64,000 nt of DNA from JALHUB01 sp963719465 (GTDB lineage: Bacteria; Chloroflexota; Dehalococcoidia; DSTF01; JALHUB01): the NCBI GenBank assembly GCA_963719465.1, contig OY970386.1, positions 620,001 to 684,000 of the forward strand. Reading direction: 5' to 3'. The notes beneath the pieces are model-generated. The model saw only the letters and a program-made list of their open reading frames with translations. It ran no database searches and was not told where the DNA came from. Position 1 is the first letter of the stretch, and the number at the start of each line of letters is the position of its first letter. The translations under genes and the position numbers were made by a program. This document shows, in pieces, positions 1 to 8,326 of the stretch.

Positions 1-649
1 CGACGACGACGCCCATACCGTCGAGCTCGTCTCGTTGTACCTGCGGCGCGCCGGCTACCGCGTCGAGACGGCCTCCGACGGGGAAGAGACGCTGCGCAAA
101 GCGCGAGAATCGCTGCCGGCCCTGATCGTCCTCGACATCATGATGCCCGGCCCGGACGGCCTTCAGATATGCCGCAAGCTGCGCGGCCAGACGCCAATAC
201 TGCTTCTGACCGCCCGGGCTTCGGATATCGACCGGATTGCCGGCCTGCGCCTCGGCGCCGACGACTACGTCACCAAGCCGTTCAACCCAGACGAGCTGGT
301 CGCGCGGGTTGCCGCAGTGCTCCGTCGCGCCGGCCCTGCCCACGCCGCTCGAACGGAGCGAGTTCGGGTTGGAACCCTCTCCATGGATATCGATCGCCGT
401 GAGGCGCGCGCCGACGGCGAATCGATTTCACTCACGCCGCGTGAATTTGACCTCCTGCTTGCGTTCGCCCACTTCCCCAACGTCGTGCTGGACCGGGACC
501 GCCTTCTTGACCTCGCCTGGGGCACCTCGTTCTATGGCCATCGCACTGTCGACGTGCATGTGGCGCGGCTGCGCGAGAAGCTGGCCGACCGCGGCGTCCA
601 CATCGAGACGGTCTGGGGCACAGGCTACCGTCTCGTGGCGGGTAACTAG
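1..649 (+). CDS. OmpR/PhoB-family response regulator (5' end outside window)
   Basis: DNA-binding response regulator, partner of the histidine kinase that follows. The reading frame is open from base 2 and begins with the acidic DDD pocket of a receiver domain, so the true start lies upstream of the window; the TTG at 35 is internal. The phosphoacceptor Asp is at 134-136 (context VLDIMMPGPDG) and the conserved Lys is in YVTKPFNPDEL. The C-terminal half is a winged-helix transcriptional regulatory domain (LTPREFDLLLAF, then RTVDVHVARLREKL) ending GTGYRLVAGN. One base separates the stop from the kinase start, so the two are co-transcribed. Its targets cannot be told from the sequence. Confidence 0.93.
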   Translation, partial: DDDAHTVELVSLYLRRAGYRVETASDGEETLRKARESLPALIVLDIMMPGPDGLQICRKLRGQTPILLLTARASDIDRIAGLRLGADDYVTKPFNPDELVARVAAVLRRAGPAHAARTERVRVGTLSMDIDRREARADGESISLTPREFDLLLAFAHFPNVVLDRDRLLDLAWGTSFYGHRTVDVHVARLREKLADRGVHIETVWGTGYRLVAGN

Positions 650-650
650 C

Positions 651-2171
651 ATGTCACCACTTGCCGCCTTTCACCCGCGGACACTGCGGGGCAAGCTTGT
701 GTCAACGAGCGTCCTCCTCGTAATAGGCTCGCTTGTACTGGCGGGCGGAATCTTCGTCGTTCTGACGCACGGACAGGAGAAACAGCGAGCGCTGGACCAT
801 ACCGAGGCGACGGCCCCGCTAATCCACGGCCAGTTCTTGCAGCTCCTGCTCAACGGTGACTCTCTACCTCAGCTTCAACAGTACGCTATCGCCGCCGCAG
901 CCCAATACAACGAGCGGATAGTGTTGTTCGACTATTCGGGCGTGGTCGCGGAGGACACAGGCGGAGGGCTCTCCGGATCGCAGCTTAACATACCGGAGAA
1001 CTCGGCCCCTCCCAGCGACGTTTCACCGCCCGTTCGCAGTGACTACTACCGCACCTGGCAGTTGGAAGGTGGAAGCGGTGGCACCGTTATCCTGGCGGCC
1101 GTTTCTCCTCCCCTGACAAGCCGAGGCCAGCGGATCACCATCCCGCCCTCGAGCGATTCGGCGCTAGCTGGACCATCGCCGAGCTGGACGGAGGTGCCGC
1201 CATATCGCCTGGCAATCGTAATCCCTGACGACACCTATGCGCGGGCCTGGCTGCACGTCCTGCCGTGGCTGGCGCTGGCTGCCATCATCGCCCTTCCCGT
1301 TGCCATCGCCTCGGCAGTCGTTATCAGTCGAAACATCACCCGCCCGCTCAGCAAGCTTACAGTCGCAGCGGATAAGATGGCTAAGGGCGCTTTCGATATC
1401 GACGTCCCGGCCGATAGGGGCGACGAGGTGGGCCAGCTCTCACGCGCATTCTCGTCGATGGCGCGAGACGTTGGCGAAACACAGACCCAGATGCGCGCCC
1501 TGCTCGCCAACGTCTCACACGACATGCGCACGCCGCTGACATCGATCCTCGGATTCGCGCAGGCGCTCCGCGGCGGTGTCGTCCAAGGCGAAGAGGAATC
1601 CAAGCATGCGGGCGACGTCATCTACGACGAAGTCACAAAGCTTTCCGAGCGCCTCAATGACCTGCTGTTCCTCTCCGAGATCGAAGCTGGCCAGGCGCTG
1701 GTTCAGCGCGAGGACGTTGACCTCTCCGCCCTGACCGCGAAAGCCGTCGAGCGGACCACATCAAAAGCCGCGGAACGCAACGTTTCGATCACCTGCGACA
1801 TGGCCCCTGGAGTCCACGCTTATGTCGACCGCGCAAAACTCGAGCGGGCGCTCGAGAACTTACTGGACAACTCCCGCAAATTCACTCCGGCGAACGGCGA
1901 AGTGTGCGTGCGCGCCTTCAACGACGGCCAGCAGCAAGTATGCATCGAAGTCGCCAACACGGCGACGGATATCGAGCCGGAGGAACTGCCGCGGCTGTTC
2001 GATCGATTCTATCGTCGAGACCGCGCCAGGACAGGGCCATCAGCCGGAAGCGGCCTCGGCCTGCCTATTGCCCGCGACCTGGTGGAGCTGCACGGCGGCA
2101 AGCTCGAAGCTTACCTGGAGGACAGCGCGATCACGTTCCGGCTGACCCTTCCGACGCCCTCCCCGGCCTGA
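651..2171 (+). CDS. Membrane sensor histidine kinase
   Basis: Class I two-component sensor kinase of 506 aa starting at the ATG one base after the regulator's stop. Order: transmembrane helix at about residues 15-37, an extracytoplasmic sensor region of about 160 residues without a recognised fold, a second helix at about 202-226, a HAMP linker, a HisKA domain with phosphorylated His290 (ANVSHDMRTPLTSILGF), and an ATPase domain with N box (LENLLDNSRKFTP) and G box (GSGLGLPIARDLVELHGG). All catalytic motifs are intact. Longer upstream reading is out-of-phase shadow of the regulator gene. The signal sensed is unknown. Confidence 0.93.
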   Translation: MSPLAAFHPRTLRGKLVSTSVLLVIGSLVLAGGIFVVLTHGQEKQRALDHTEATAPLIHGQFLQLLLNGDSLPQLQQYAIAAAAQYNERIVLFDYSGVVAEDTGGGLSGSQLNIPENSAPPSDVSPPVRSDYYRTWQLEGGSGGTVILAAVSPPLTSRGQRITIPPSSDSALAGPSPSWTEVPPYRLAIVIPDDTYARAWLHVLPWLALAAIIALPVAIASAVVISRNITRPLSKLTVAADKMAKGAFDIDVPADRGDEVGQLSRAFSSMARDVGETQTQMRALLANVSHDMRTPLTSILGFAQALRGGVVQGEEESKHAGDVIYDEVTKLSERLNDLLFLSEIEAGQALVQREDVDLSALTAKAVERTTSKAAERNVSITCDMAPGVHAYVDRAKLERALENLLDNSRKFTPANGEVCVRAFNDGQQQVCIEVANTATDIEPEELPRLFDRFYRRDRARTGPSAGSGLGLPIARDLVELHGGKLEAYLEDSAITFRLTLPTPSPA

Positions 2172-2190
2172 TCCGCTCTGAAGCGCGCCA

Positions 2191-2230
2191 GCTAATAGTG
2201 ACGCCCGCAATTGCGGGCGTCACTATTAGC
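2191..2230. terminator. Perfect 40-bp palindrome between convergent genes
   Basis: Twenty bases are followed directly by their exact reverse complement (GCTAATAGTGACGCCCGCAA then its complement). It sits 19 bases after the kinase stop and 17 bases before the stop of the convergent exported-protein gene. Position and symmetry fit a bidirectional terminator; a proper T tract is absent on either side, so the mechanism is inferred. Confidence 0.6.
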
Positions 2231-2247
2231 TCCACTCTATCTTCAGA

Positions 2248-4659
2248 TTAGAAGAACCATCCCCATGGCCAGTGGCTGCGCGACGGCGAGTGGCCGTGCG
2301 AGAGCCAATGGTTGCGCAGGCCCTCCAGCAGGTTGAGAAGAGACTCCCACTGCCTGCACTGGAACGACTTCGTGTCGTGCCCCTGGTCACAGTAGCGGTC
2401 GATCAACTGCTCGACCCTATTGATCAGCTTGTCGAATGGCGTGACCTTGGCGGGCGTTGCCGTCGGCGTAGCCGTCTTCTTTGGCGTCGGCGTGAACGTG
2501 CGCGTCGGCGTGTAAGTCCGTGTCGGCGTGAAAGTCTTTGTGGGCTTAGGCGTATGGGTCGCCGTTCCCGGCACCTCCGTCGGCGTGACGGTCAACGTCG
2601 GCGACGTAACGGGCTGCAAAACCGCGAACGGAGACAGGCTCGTCGTCTGGCCGCAGATCACGTTATTCAAGGCGTCGACAGATACCGTGATGTCCACGAA
2701 TGCTCCGCCCACGTAATGCATTAGCTTGAGATCCGACTCCGGCCCCACTACCTGCGTCGGGTCATAGCTTATGCAGACCGTTATGAGGCCGGAGAAGGTC
2801 GCAGTCGTGTTGATGTCGAAGTAGACCGGCTGTCCAGCAATGCCCACAATTTGGTAGCCGGCTGGCGCTGGTGGCCCGCTGTTGACGAGATCGACTGAGG
2901 TATCGCCGCTCCCCGTGACGGTCGAGAACGTGGTCTCGACTCCGCCTGTGGAACCCAAGCCACCATTCAAGTCCACAGTGACATTCGTGCCCGGGAACGT
3001 GTTTCCTGTAGGCGTGAACGTCGGCGCCGGAGTGTAGGTTGACGTTGGCGTCGGCGTTAAGGTCGATGTCGCCGGTATCGGCGTCGACGTGTTCGTCGAT
3101 GTCGGCGTGAAGGTCCACGTCGGCGTCGGCGTTAAGGTCGATGTCGCCGGTATCGGCGTCGACGTGTTCGTCGATGTCGGCGTGAAGGTCCACGTCGGCG
3201 TCGGCGTTAAGGTCGATGTCGCCGGTATCGGCGTCGACGTGTTCGTCGATGTCGGCGTGAAGGTCCACGTCGGCGTCGGCGTTAAGGTCGATGTCGCCGG
3301 TATCGGCGTCGACGTGTTCGTCGATGTCGGCGTGAAGGTCCACGTCGGCGTCGGCGTTAAGGTCGATGTCGCCGGTATCGGCGTCGACGTGTTCGTCGAT
3401 GTCGGCGTGAAGGTCCACGTCGGCGTCGGCGTTAAGGTCGATGTCGCCGGTATCGGCGTCGACGTGTTCGTCGCCGTCGGCGTAAAGGTCGATGTCGCCG
3501 GTATCGGCGTCGACGTGTTCGTCAACGTCGGCGTGAAGGTCGATGTCGCCGGTATCGGCGTCGGTGTCCAGGTCGACGTCGGCGTGAAGGTCCACGTTGG
3601 CGTCGGCGTTAAGGTCGATGTCGCCGGTATCGGCGTCGACGTGTTCGTCAACGTTGGCGTGAACGTAGGCGTGAACGTCCGCGTGGGCGTCGGCGTCCAG
3701 GTCGACGTCGGTGTGAAGGTCGACGTGGGCGGTATGGGTGTAGATGTCCAGGTCGGCGTCGGCGTGAACGTCCGCGTGGCTGTCGGCGTCAACGTCGCGG
3801 TCGGTGCGTTAGTGGTAGGCGTTGGCGTGTTAGGGTCGTAGACACCGTTGAAGCACCGGACGGTGTCGCCCTGGTTGAGAGGAGGGCAAATCACCGGCTC
3901 GAGCCCGGCCACGTCGCCCTCGGTCACGTTGTTAAGGGTGAAGGTGTCCTGGCCGGTTCCCAGGGCCTTGAAAGTGATTTCCGCTATGGGCGAGGAAACG
4001 TTGTCGCCAGTCGCCAGGGTGGGAGCCTGGGTACTGAAGCAGATCGCCTGAGCGATAGCTTCGTTTCCGGTGCCGTTCCCGGTGTCACACAGCGGTCGGG
4101 TGGTGTTTGACGCGGTGCAGTCCCAACCCGGGCCCAGGTTCGTGCCGCCGAAAGTCGTCGTACCGGCGTTGATGTCCGGGTCGCCATCTCTGCAGTGCGC
4201 GTCGGTAGAGGCGTCGTCAGTGCATAGAACGGGCGGGTCAATGCACTGGTTCAGCGTCTTGTCGTAGTCCACTTCGAACTCGAACGACGCCGGCGGACCG
4301 TTCTTGCCACTCTCGCTGACGCCGGCGCTGGTAAGGCAGACGGCAACCTTGTAGGTTGTGCCGACTGTATAGGTCGCCGAAGGGTCAACGGGGTTGCAGG
4401 GGCCTGTTCCGTTGGTCACGTTCATGTCGAGTTCCAGGTGGACGTCACCGACGTCGCAAACGCCGTCGCCGTTGATGTCACAGGGAAGGGCGGTAGATTG
4501 CACAGAGGGGTTCCCGACGACATTCCCGGCGTCGATGTTCCCATCCCCGTTCAGGTCGACGATATGGGCGAGAGCATCACCGCGCAAGAACAGAACGGGC
4601 AACGCGACAACGAGGGCTAACAGGAGGAGAACGAAGGGTGCACGAAGCCAATGTCCCAT
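2248..4659 (-). CDS. Exported Thr/Pro-repeat protein with dockerin-like EF-hand motifs
   Basis: 803-aa secreted protein with a strong Shine-Dalgarno (AGGAGG) before the ATG and an N-terminal signal peptide with a hydrophobic core (APFVLLLLALVVALPVLF). Two calcium-loop motifs follow (DLNGDGNID and DINGDGVCD), as in dockerin type I repeats. Next comes a beta-rich region that may be cohesin-like (about residues 80-270), then a long Thr/Pro/Ser linker made of near-identical 25-residue units, a second folded segment (about 555-680), another Thr/Pro linker and a short helical C-terminus. No catalytic motif is seen; a role in the cell surface or extracellular assemblies is likely but unproven. Lone gene, convergent with the kinase. 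Confidence 0.8.
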   Translation of the reverse strand: MGHWLRAPFVLLLLALVVALPVLFLRGDALAHIVDLNGDGNIDAGNVVGNPSVQSTALPCDINGDGVCDVGDVHLELDMNVTNGTGPCNPVDPSATYTVGTTYKVAVCLTSAGVSESGKNGPPASFEFEVDYDKTLNQCIDPPVLCTDDASTDAHCRDGDPDINAGTTTFGGTNLGPGWDCTASNTTRPLCDTGNGTGNEAIAQAICFSTQAPTLATGDNVSSPIAEITFKALGTGQDTFTLNNVTEGDVAGLEPVICPPLNQGDTVRCFNGVYDPNTPTPTTNAPTATLTPTATRTFTPTPTWTSTPIPPTSTFTPTSTWTPTPTRTFTPTFTPTLTNTSTPIPATSTLTPTPTWTFTPTSTWTPTPIPATSTFTPTLTNTSTPIPATSTFTPTATNTSTPIPATSTLTPTPTWTFTPTSTNTSTPIPATSTLTPTPTWTFTPTSTNTSTPIPATSTLTPTPTWTFTPTSTNTSTPIPATSTLTPTPTWTFTPTSTNTSTPIPATSTLTPTPTWTFTPTSTNTSTPIPATSTLTPTPTSTYTPAPTFTPTGNTFPGTNVTVDLNGGLGSTGGVETTFSTVTGSGDTSVDLVNSGPPAPAGYQIVGIAGQPVYFDINTTATFSGLITVCISYDPTQVVGPESDLKLMHYVGGAFVDITVSVDALNNVICGQTTSLSPFAVLQPVTSPTLTVTPTEVPGTATHTPKPTKTFTPTRTYTPTRTFTPTPKKTATPTATPAKVTPFDKLINRVEQLIDRYCDQGHDTKSFQCRQWESLLNLLEGLRNHWLSHGHSPSRSHWPWGWFF
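3061..3660 (-). repeat. 75-bp tandem repeats coding for a Thr/Pro-rich linker
   Basis: Copies begin at 3061, 3136, 3211, 3286 and 3361, essentially identical over 75 bp; shorter and diverged copies continue from 3436 to about 3660. The unit is a multiple of three and lies in frame in the exported protein, where it encodes a 25-residue Thr/Pro-rich module (TSTPIPATSTLTPTPTWTFT and so on). The identity of the copies points to recent expansion or homogenisation. Confidence 0.9.
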
Positions 4660-4804
4660 AAGGGCCTCCTAGGCTACAAAGAGTTCGGCGGGGTGCAACC
4701 AAACAGACTTACTTGGGGGCCTTACTCCCCCAAGGGGCCACCAGAGTCCAGCCTTTCCAGTGATGATACTCGGCCAAGAAGCCGGACGCAATAGTTTCAG
4801 ATGT

Positions 4805-4829
4805 AAAAAACCCGCCTCTCCTAGCGGGT
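4805..4829 (-). terminator. Rho-independent terminator (minus strand)
   Basis: Read on the minus strand, CCCGC and GCGGG arms enclose an 8-base loop and are followed by six T residues (AAAAAA at 4805-4810 on the plus strand). It lies about 57 bases after the stop of the caspase-like gene ending at 4886. Confidence 0.8.
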
Positions 4830-4885
4830 GGCATGGCTTTGCCGCCTTGGGGAGAGATAGCCAGCCGAATACTGGGCGCGCCCGG

Positions 4886-5762
4886 CTACCCGCTCGAAGG
4901 GTAGGCTAGCATGGTCGACCCATAGGTTGGGTCGGGCCCCAATTCCGACATCGTTATGTCTACGGCCTTCGACAGCGGCAATTTGTCTTCGAGCAGATGA
5001 CGCAACAGTTGGGCCGTTGCCTGATCAGTGTGGTCAGGGGATACCATGTCGCTCCAGCCGACGACATCTTTGGCCCCCTTGTCTATCAACGCAGCCGCCG
5101 TCTTGTCAGAGGCCAGGCTGCTGCAGCCCATCAGGATGATGGTCGTTCCGTTGAACCTCCCCTGCATGCTCGACTTCACGAACAACGACGTTATGGCAAA
5201 GAAGGCATCTCCGGCAGTATCGCCGCTGTAGACGACCGGGAACAGCCGCATCTCCTTTTGTTCATCAAGATACGCCGACTCGTCATAAGGCTGCGAAGTG
5301 AAGAGAAGCACGTCGTCGCCGATCTGCGCCATCACGCGGTCCACCACGCTCTGCGGAGACGTCCGCCGGAAGCGCCAGGTCTTTCCTGGGAATAGCCGAA
5401 TGCGCGCGAAGGATGATGAGACCATAATCATGAGTGGGAAGGTCGCGGAAGAAATCGACGGTCACTTTGTCGGCGGAATAGTAATCGACGCTGTAGCCGG
5501 CCTCATGGAGAGAAGACGTTACGTTGTCGACAAAGGAAGGGTTGGGAATCCTCACGCTCAATTGGTCGACTATGGCCGCGCGTTTGGAAGGCTGGGATTC
5601 GCCATGGCCGCGAAGGACGAGCAGCCAGGCTCCAAACGCCAGGACTGCTACGATGATGACGAGACCCGCGACGGCTAGGCGCAACCAGGACCGAGCCGGG
5701 ACGTGCGTTCGGGAGCCACGCCTTCTTGCGTCCGCACGCCTAGCCGGTGCCTTTCGTCCCAT
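4886..5762 (-). pseudogene. Caspase/CHAT-like membrane protein, frameshifted
   Basis: Two overlapping frames together make one protein. The N-terminal part starts at the ATG at 5762 (MGRKAPARR) and has a basic cytoplasmic tail, one transmembrane helix (AVAGLVIIVAVLAFGAWLLVL) and the segment HDYGLIILRAHSA. The C-terminal part, in another frame, has LLFTSQPYDES, TTIILMGCSSLASDK and ALIDKGAKDVVGWSD. The His in RAHSA and the Cys in MGCSS sit after hydrophobic beta strands, as expected of a clan CD (caspase/CHAT-fold) His/Cys dyad; this assignment is by pattern only. The frame change falls between about 5330 and 5400. It could be a sequencing error or a real lesion. Single gene with its own terminator. 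Confidence 0.6.
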
Positions 5763-5888
5763 CGAAACGAATTCCCCTGACCCGATCGAAGTTGCGCTTC
5801 CAGTATGCCATCTCGCGAAGCAAGTTACCACCGTGCGGCGATAAACCGCCTACCTGGATGGAGATAGGAGCAAATGAAGAGGATCTCT

Positions 5889-6344
5889 CTAGACGCGGTC
5901 AGCGTTCGCGTCGCGGAGCTTTTGCAGGATGGTGCGCAAGGTCTCCCGTTCTCTTCGCCCCAACACGCCGAACATCTCCTCCTGTAACTGCTCCCCGGGC
6001 TCTCGAATACTGTCCACCATCTGCTTGCCCGACCTAGTCAACCGCACCAGCGTCTTGCGGCGGTCTTTCCGGTCCTTGAGTCGTTCCACGTAACCGCGGT
6101 CTCCCAGCCGGTCGACCATCGTGGTGATGCTGGGAGTCTCCAGGTACAGTCGTCGCGCTATTTCGCTGATTGTGAGGGGATGGCCGGCCTCACGGAGAAC
6201 GACGAGGACCGGCGCCTGCGAGACACTGAGACCCCAAGGCGCGAGCGCTCTGTCCGACGCCTTGCGCATGATAGCCGAGACAGCATATACGAGGCGGCCA
6301 TCAGACATGATCGCTTCGTCCTTGACTTGTGTTTCGTACTCCAT
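5889..6344 (-). CDS. MarR-family transcriptional regulator
   Basis: 151-aa winged-helix regulator. The helix-turn-helix and wing are clear (PLTISEIARRLYLETPSIT, then DRLGDRGYVERLKDRKDRR), flanked by the helices that form the dimer interface. GGGAGGT lies a suitable distance before the ATG. It is transcribed away from the hydrogenase maturation protease, with a 176-bp shared control region that holds an AT-rich palindrome. MarR proteins usually repress themselves and a neighbour and respond to small molecules; which ligand applies here cannot be seen. Confidence 0.9.
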   Translation of the reverse strand: MEYETQVKDEAIMSDGRLVYAVSAIMRKASDRALAPWGLSVSQAPVLVVLREAGHPLTISEIARRLYLETPSITTMVDRLGDRGYVERLKDRKDRRKTLVRLTRSGKQMVDSIREPGEQLQEEMFGVLGRRERETLRTILQKLRDANADRV

Positions 6345-6457
6345 GCGATACCTCCCGTCTTCCCGCCCGCTGCGGTCGATTCCCGCGGACGGCGGCTACT
6401 GCTTCCCAATGCGCGTATGTTACTAGCAATGCCGCGTAATTGCACCCCTTCTAACAA

Positions 6458-6474
6458 CAAGATATGTTAACATA
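6458..6474. promoter_or_regulatory. AT-rich palindromic site between marR-type gene and hydrogenase protease
   Basis: A 12-bp perfect palindrome, TATGTTAACATA (6463-6474), lies in the divergent control region. The overlapping 13-mer CAAGATATGTTAA (6458-6470) recurs at 11124-11136 upstream of the aldehyde/alcohol dehydrogenase. It is a candidate operator for the neighbouring MarR protein; no binding data exist in the sequence itself. Confidence 0.35.
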
Positions 6475-6520
6475 GTCCGTTCTTCGCCTTCTCTGGCGCG
6501 CTTGCAAGCCCTATGATGAT

Positions 6521-6937
6521 ATGAACATGATTGTCCTTTGCTTCGGCAATCGCTCCATCCCCGGAGACTCAATGGCTGTCGAGCTCGGGCTGTCACTGGA
6601 TGTCCCCGGCGTCACCTTTGTTGCCACCTCTTCTCCGGAAGACATGATCGATTACCTCGAAGAGGACCTCTACCTGATGGACACGGCCGAGGGTGTGGAC
6701 AAGGTGACCCTAATCACGGAGCCGGAGCGTTTTCTGCCGCCGCCACACGTCACCGCCCACGACCTGGATCCGGCCGTCTTCCTCAAAGTCGTGCAGAAGC
6801 TGTACGGCGTCAACATCCCCGTCATCGCGCTGCCGATGGGCGTCGACGTGGACATCGTCCGCGAGCAGCTGTTGCATTTACTCACCGCCCTGCCGGAGAG
6901 AATGCGCTCTCAGCGCGACGGCGCCGCGCCCTTCTAG
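6521..6937 (+). CDS. [NiFe] hydrogenase maturation protease (HycI/HyaD type)
   Basis: 138-aa endopeptidase that removes the C-terminal tail of the hydrogenase large subunit after nickel insertion. The N-terminus VLCFGNRSIPGDSMAVELG matches the GN..(x)..D signature of the family, whose Asp binds nickel. Length is close to the usual 150 aa. ATG at 6521 (another ATG follows two codons later); no convincing Shine-Dalgarno is present. It faces the hydrogenase operon across a terminator and its likely substrate is the large subunit encoded at 7046-8326, which keeps a seven-residue tail after the DPCLSCAAH motif. Confidence 0.8.
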   Translation: MNMIVLCFGNRSIPGDSMAVELGLSLDVPGVTFVATSSPEDMIDYLEEDLYLMDTAEGVDKVTLITEPERFLPPPHVTAHDLDPAVFLKVVQKLYGVNIPVIALPMGVDVDIVREQLLHLLTALPERMRSQRDGAAPF

Positions 6938-6995
6938 CCTCCTCTTGATCTTCTGTCGGTCCATCGACCATCCGACTCAGAATCCAGAGACGAAA

Positions 6996-7026
6996 AGGCC
7001 CGCCTCGGGAATGCCGAGACGGGCCT
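6996..7026. terminator. Bidirectional terminator hairpin
   Basis: AGGCCCG-c-CTCGG pairs with CCGAG-a-CGGGCCT across a 5-base loop, with A residues on the left flank. It lies between the convergent maturation protease and hydrogenase operon, so it can end both transcripts. Confidence 0.75.
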
Positions 7027-7045
7027 GGCACGACGTTCGTTCAGT

Positions 7046-8326
7046 TTAGACTTCTACTACTCGCAAGAAATGAGCCGCGCAGGAGAGGCACGGGTCGTAA
7101 GAGCGAATCATCTTCTCCATCGCCTCCACCATCTCCGGCCTGGGCATGTCCTTGACCGACGGTAGCATCTGGCGAAGGTCGTCGTTGATGCTGCGCAGGT
7201 TCTGCGCCGTCGGCGTGATGATGTTCGCGTGCTTGATGTGCCCCGTGTCGTCGAGCTCGTACTCGTGCCACAGCGTGCCGCGCGGCACCTCGACGGTCCC
7301 GACGCCCCGGCAGGCGTGCGGCTTGACCTCGGCCAGCGGCTCAGGCCGCGGCTTCATCTTGCTCAGCATCTCGATCGTCTGGTCCACGCAAGCGACCAGC
7401 TCGATCCCCTGGGCAACGTTGTTGTAGTACGGGTTGTCCAAATTGTCCATCAGCTTGCCGGCCTTCGCCAGTTGCTTGGCTTCCGGCGAAAGCTGGTCGA
7501 AGTTGTTGCCGACGCGAGGGAGAGCACCGACCATATAGGTGTGGCCCTCCCGAACGACGAAGTTGGCCGTCATATCCGGGTCGTGGTACTCCTGGACGAA
7601 CTTCAGGTAATCGACGCGCTCGAAGACGTGGTCCGCGCTCTTGATCGGCCCCCTGAGCGAGACGTACTCCTTGTCGTTGTGCAGCGAGAAGTGTTCCGCG
7701 CCGTGGTGGAAGTCCGGGTAAGGCAGGCTGTTGAACAACTCGGCGGTCGCTACCGCGCCCGGTCGCAACTGCTCCAGGCGAGCCCGCAGGCCATCGAGCT
7801 TCGTCTGGTCCGGGAAGTGCAGCCAGCCGCCGACCGTGCATGACTCGGGATGCATGTCGCGCCCGCCCACCGTCCGCACAATGTCGTTGCCGGCCTTCAT
7901 AATCGCGACGGCCATCTTAACGGCGTCCGGCTTGTCGGCGGCGATGGCCACCGCGTTCGGCGCTCCCAGGTAGTCCGGAAGAGCAAGGAAGTACAGATGC
8001 GCCGCATGGCTTCGAATGCGCTCGCCCATCGTCAGCAGCACCTTGAGGTCGTGCGTCTGCTCGCTGATCTGGATGCCCAGCGCGTTCTCCATGGCAGTTG
8101 TGCTGGCCACAACGTGGCCACAGCTACAAATGCCTCATATGCGTGAGGTGAGCCAGTACGCCTCGTCGAAACGGCGGCCGACGACCAAGCCCTCGAAGTA
8201 GCGGCTGCCCTCGACGTCCCGCAGGTGGCAGTCCTCGATCTTGCCGTCGCTAACCTTCAGCTCGAGGACGGCATGCCCTTCGATCTTGGTGATTTCATCC
8301 AGTGTCAGGTTGGTAGTCGTCATCAC
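7046..8326 (-). CDS. hydA: Group 3b [NiFe] hydrogenase large (alpha) subunit with in-frame TGA at a nickel-ligand position
   Basis: Catalytic subunit of a soluble NAD(P)-linked hydrogenase (sulfhydrogenase type). The frame is continuous over 427 codons except for one TGA at 8135-8137. It reads ...LTSRI-TGA-GICSCGHVVAS..., so the TGA stands exactly where the first Cys of the L1 motif RxCGxC, a nickel ligand, should be. The second motif DPCLSC near the C-terminus is intact, followed by AAH and a 7-residue tail for the maturation protease. A selenocysteine codon would restore the protein; a nonsense mutation or base error is the alternative. A 7-bp hairpin with a 3-base loop starts about 14 nt after the TGA. 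Start is GTG at 8326 or ATG at 8323, both overlapping the delta stop. Confidence 0.85.
8104..8120 (-). promoter_or_regulatory. Candidate SECIS-like hairpin after in-frame TGA
   Basis: On the mRNA strand TGGCCAC-GTT-GTGGCCA forms a 7-bp stem with a 3-nt loop; the loop is at +22 to +24 after the TGA at 8135-8137. Bacterial SECIS elements are coding-region hairpins at about this distance. The same bases also encode conserved residues (CGHVVA), so the hairpin may be coincidental, and the loop lacks the classical GGU pattern. Confidence 0.35.

Noticed and set aside
3061..3660. Regular 75-bp repeats as a CRISPR array
   Set aside because: Units are contiguous without variable spacers and lie in frame within a Thr/Pro-rich coding region.
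3089..3841. 250-aa Val/Gly/Asp-rich reading frame on the plus strand
   Set aside because: It is the antisense shadow of the Thr/Pro linker repeats of the minus-strand exported protein.
8135..8137. Splitting the hydrogenase large subunit into two genes at the TGA
   Set aside because: The frame is unbroken on both sides, the downstream part has no start or ribosome site, and conserved motifs continue directly across the codon.
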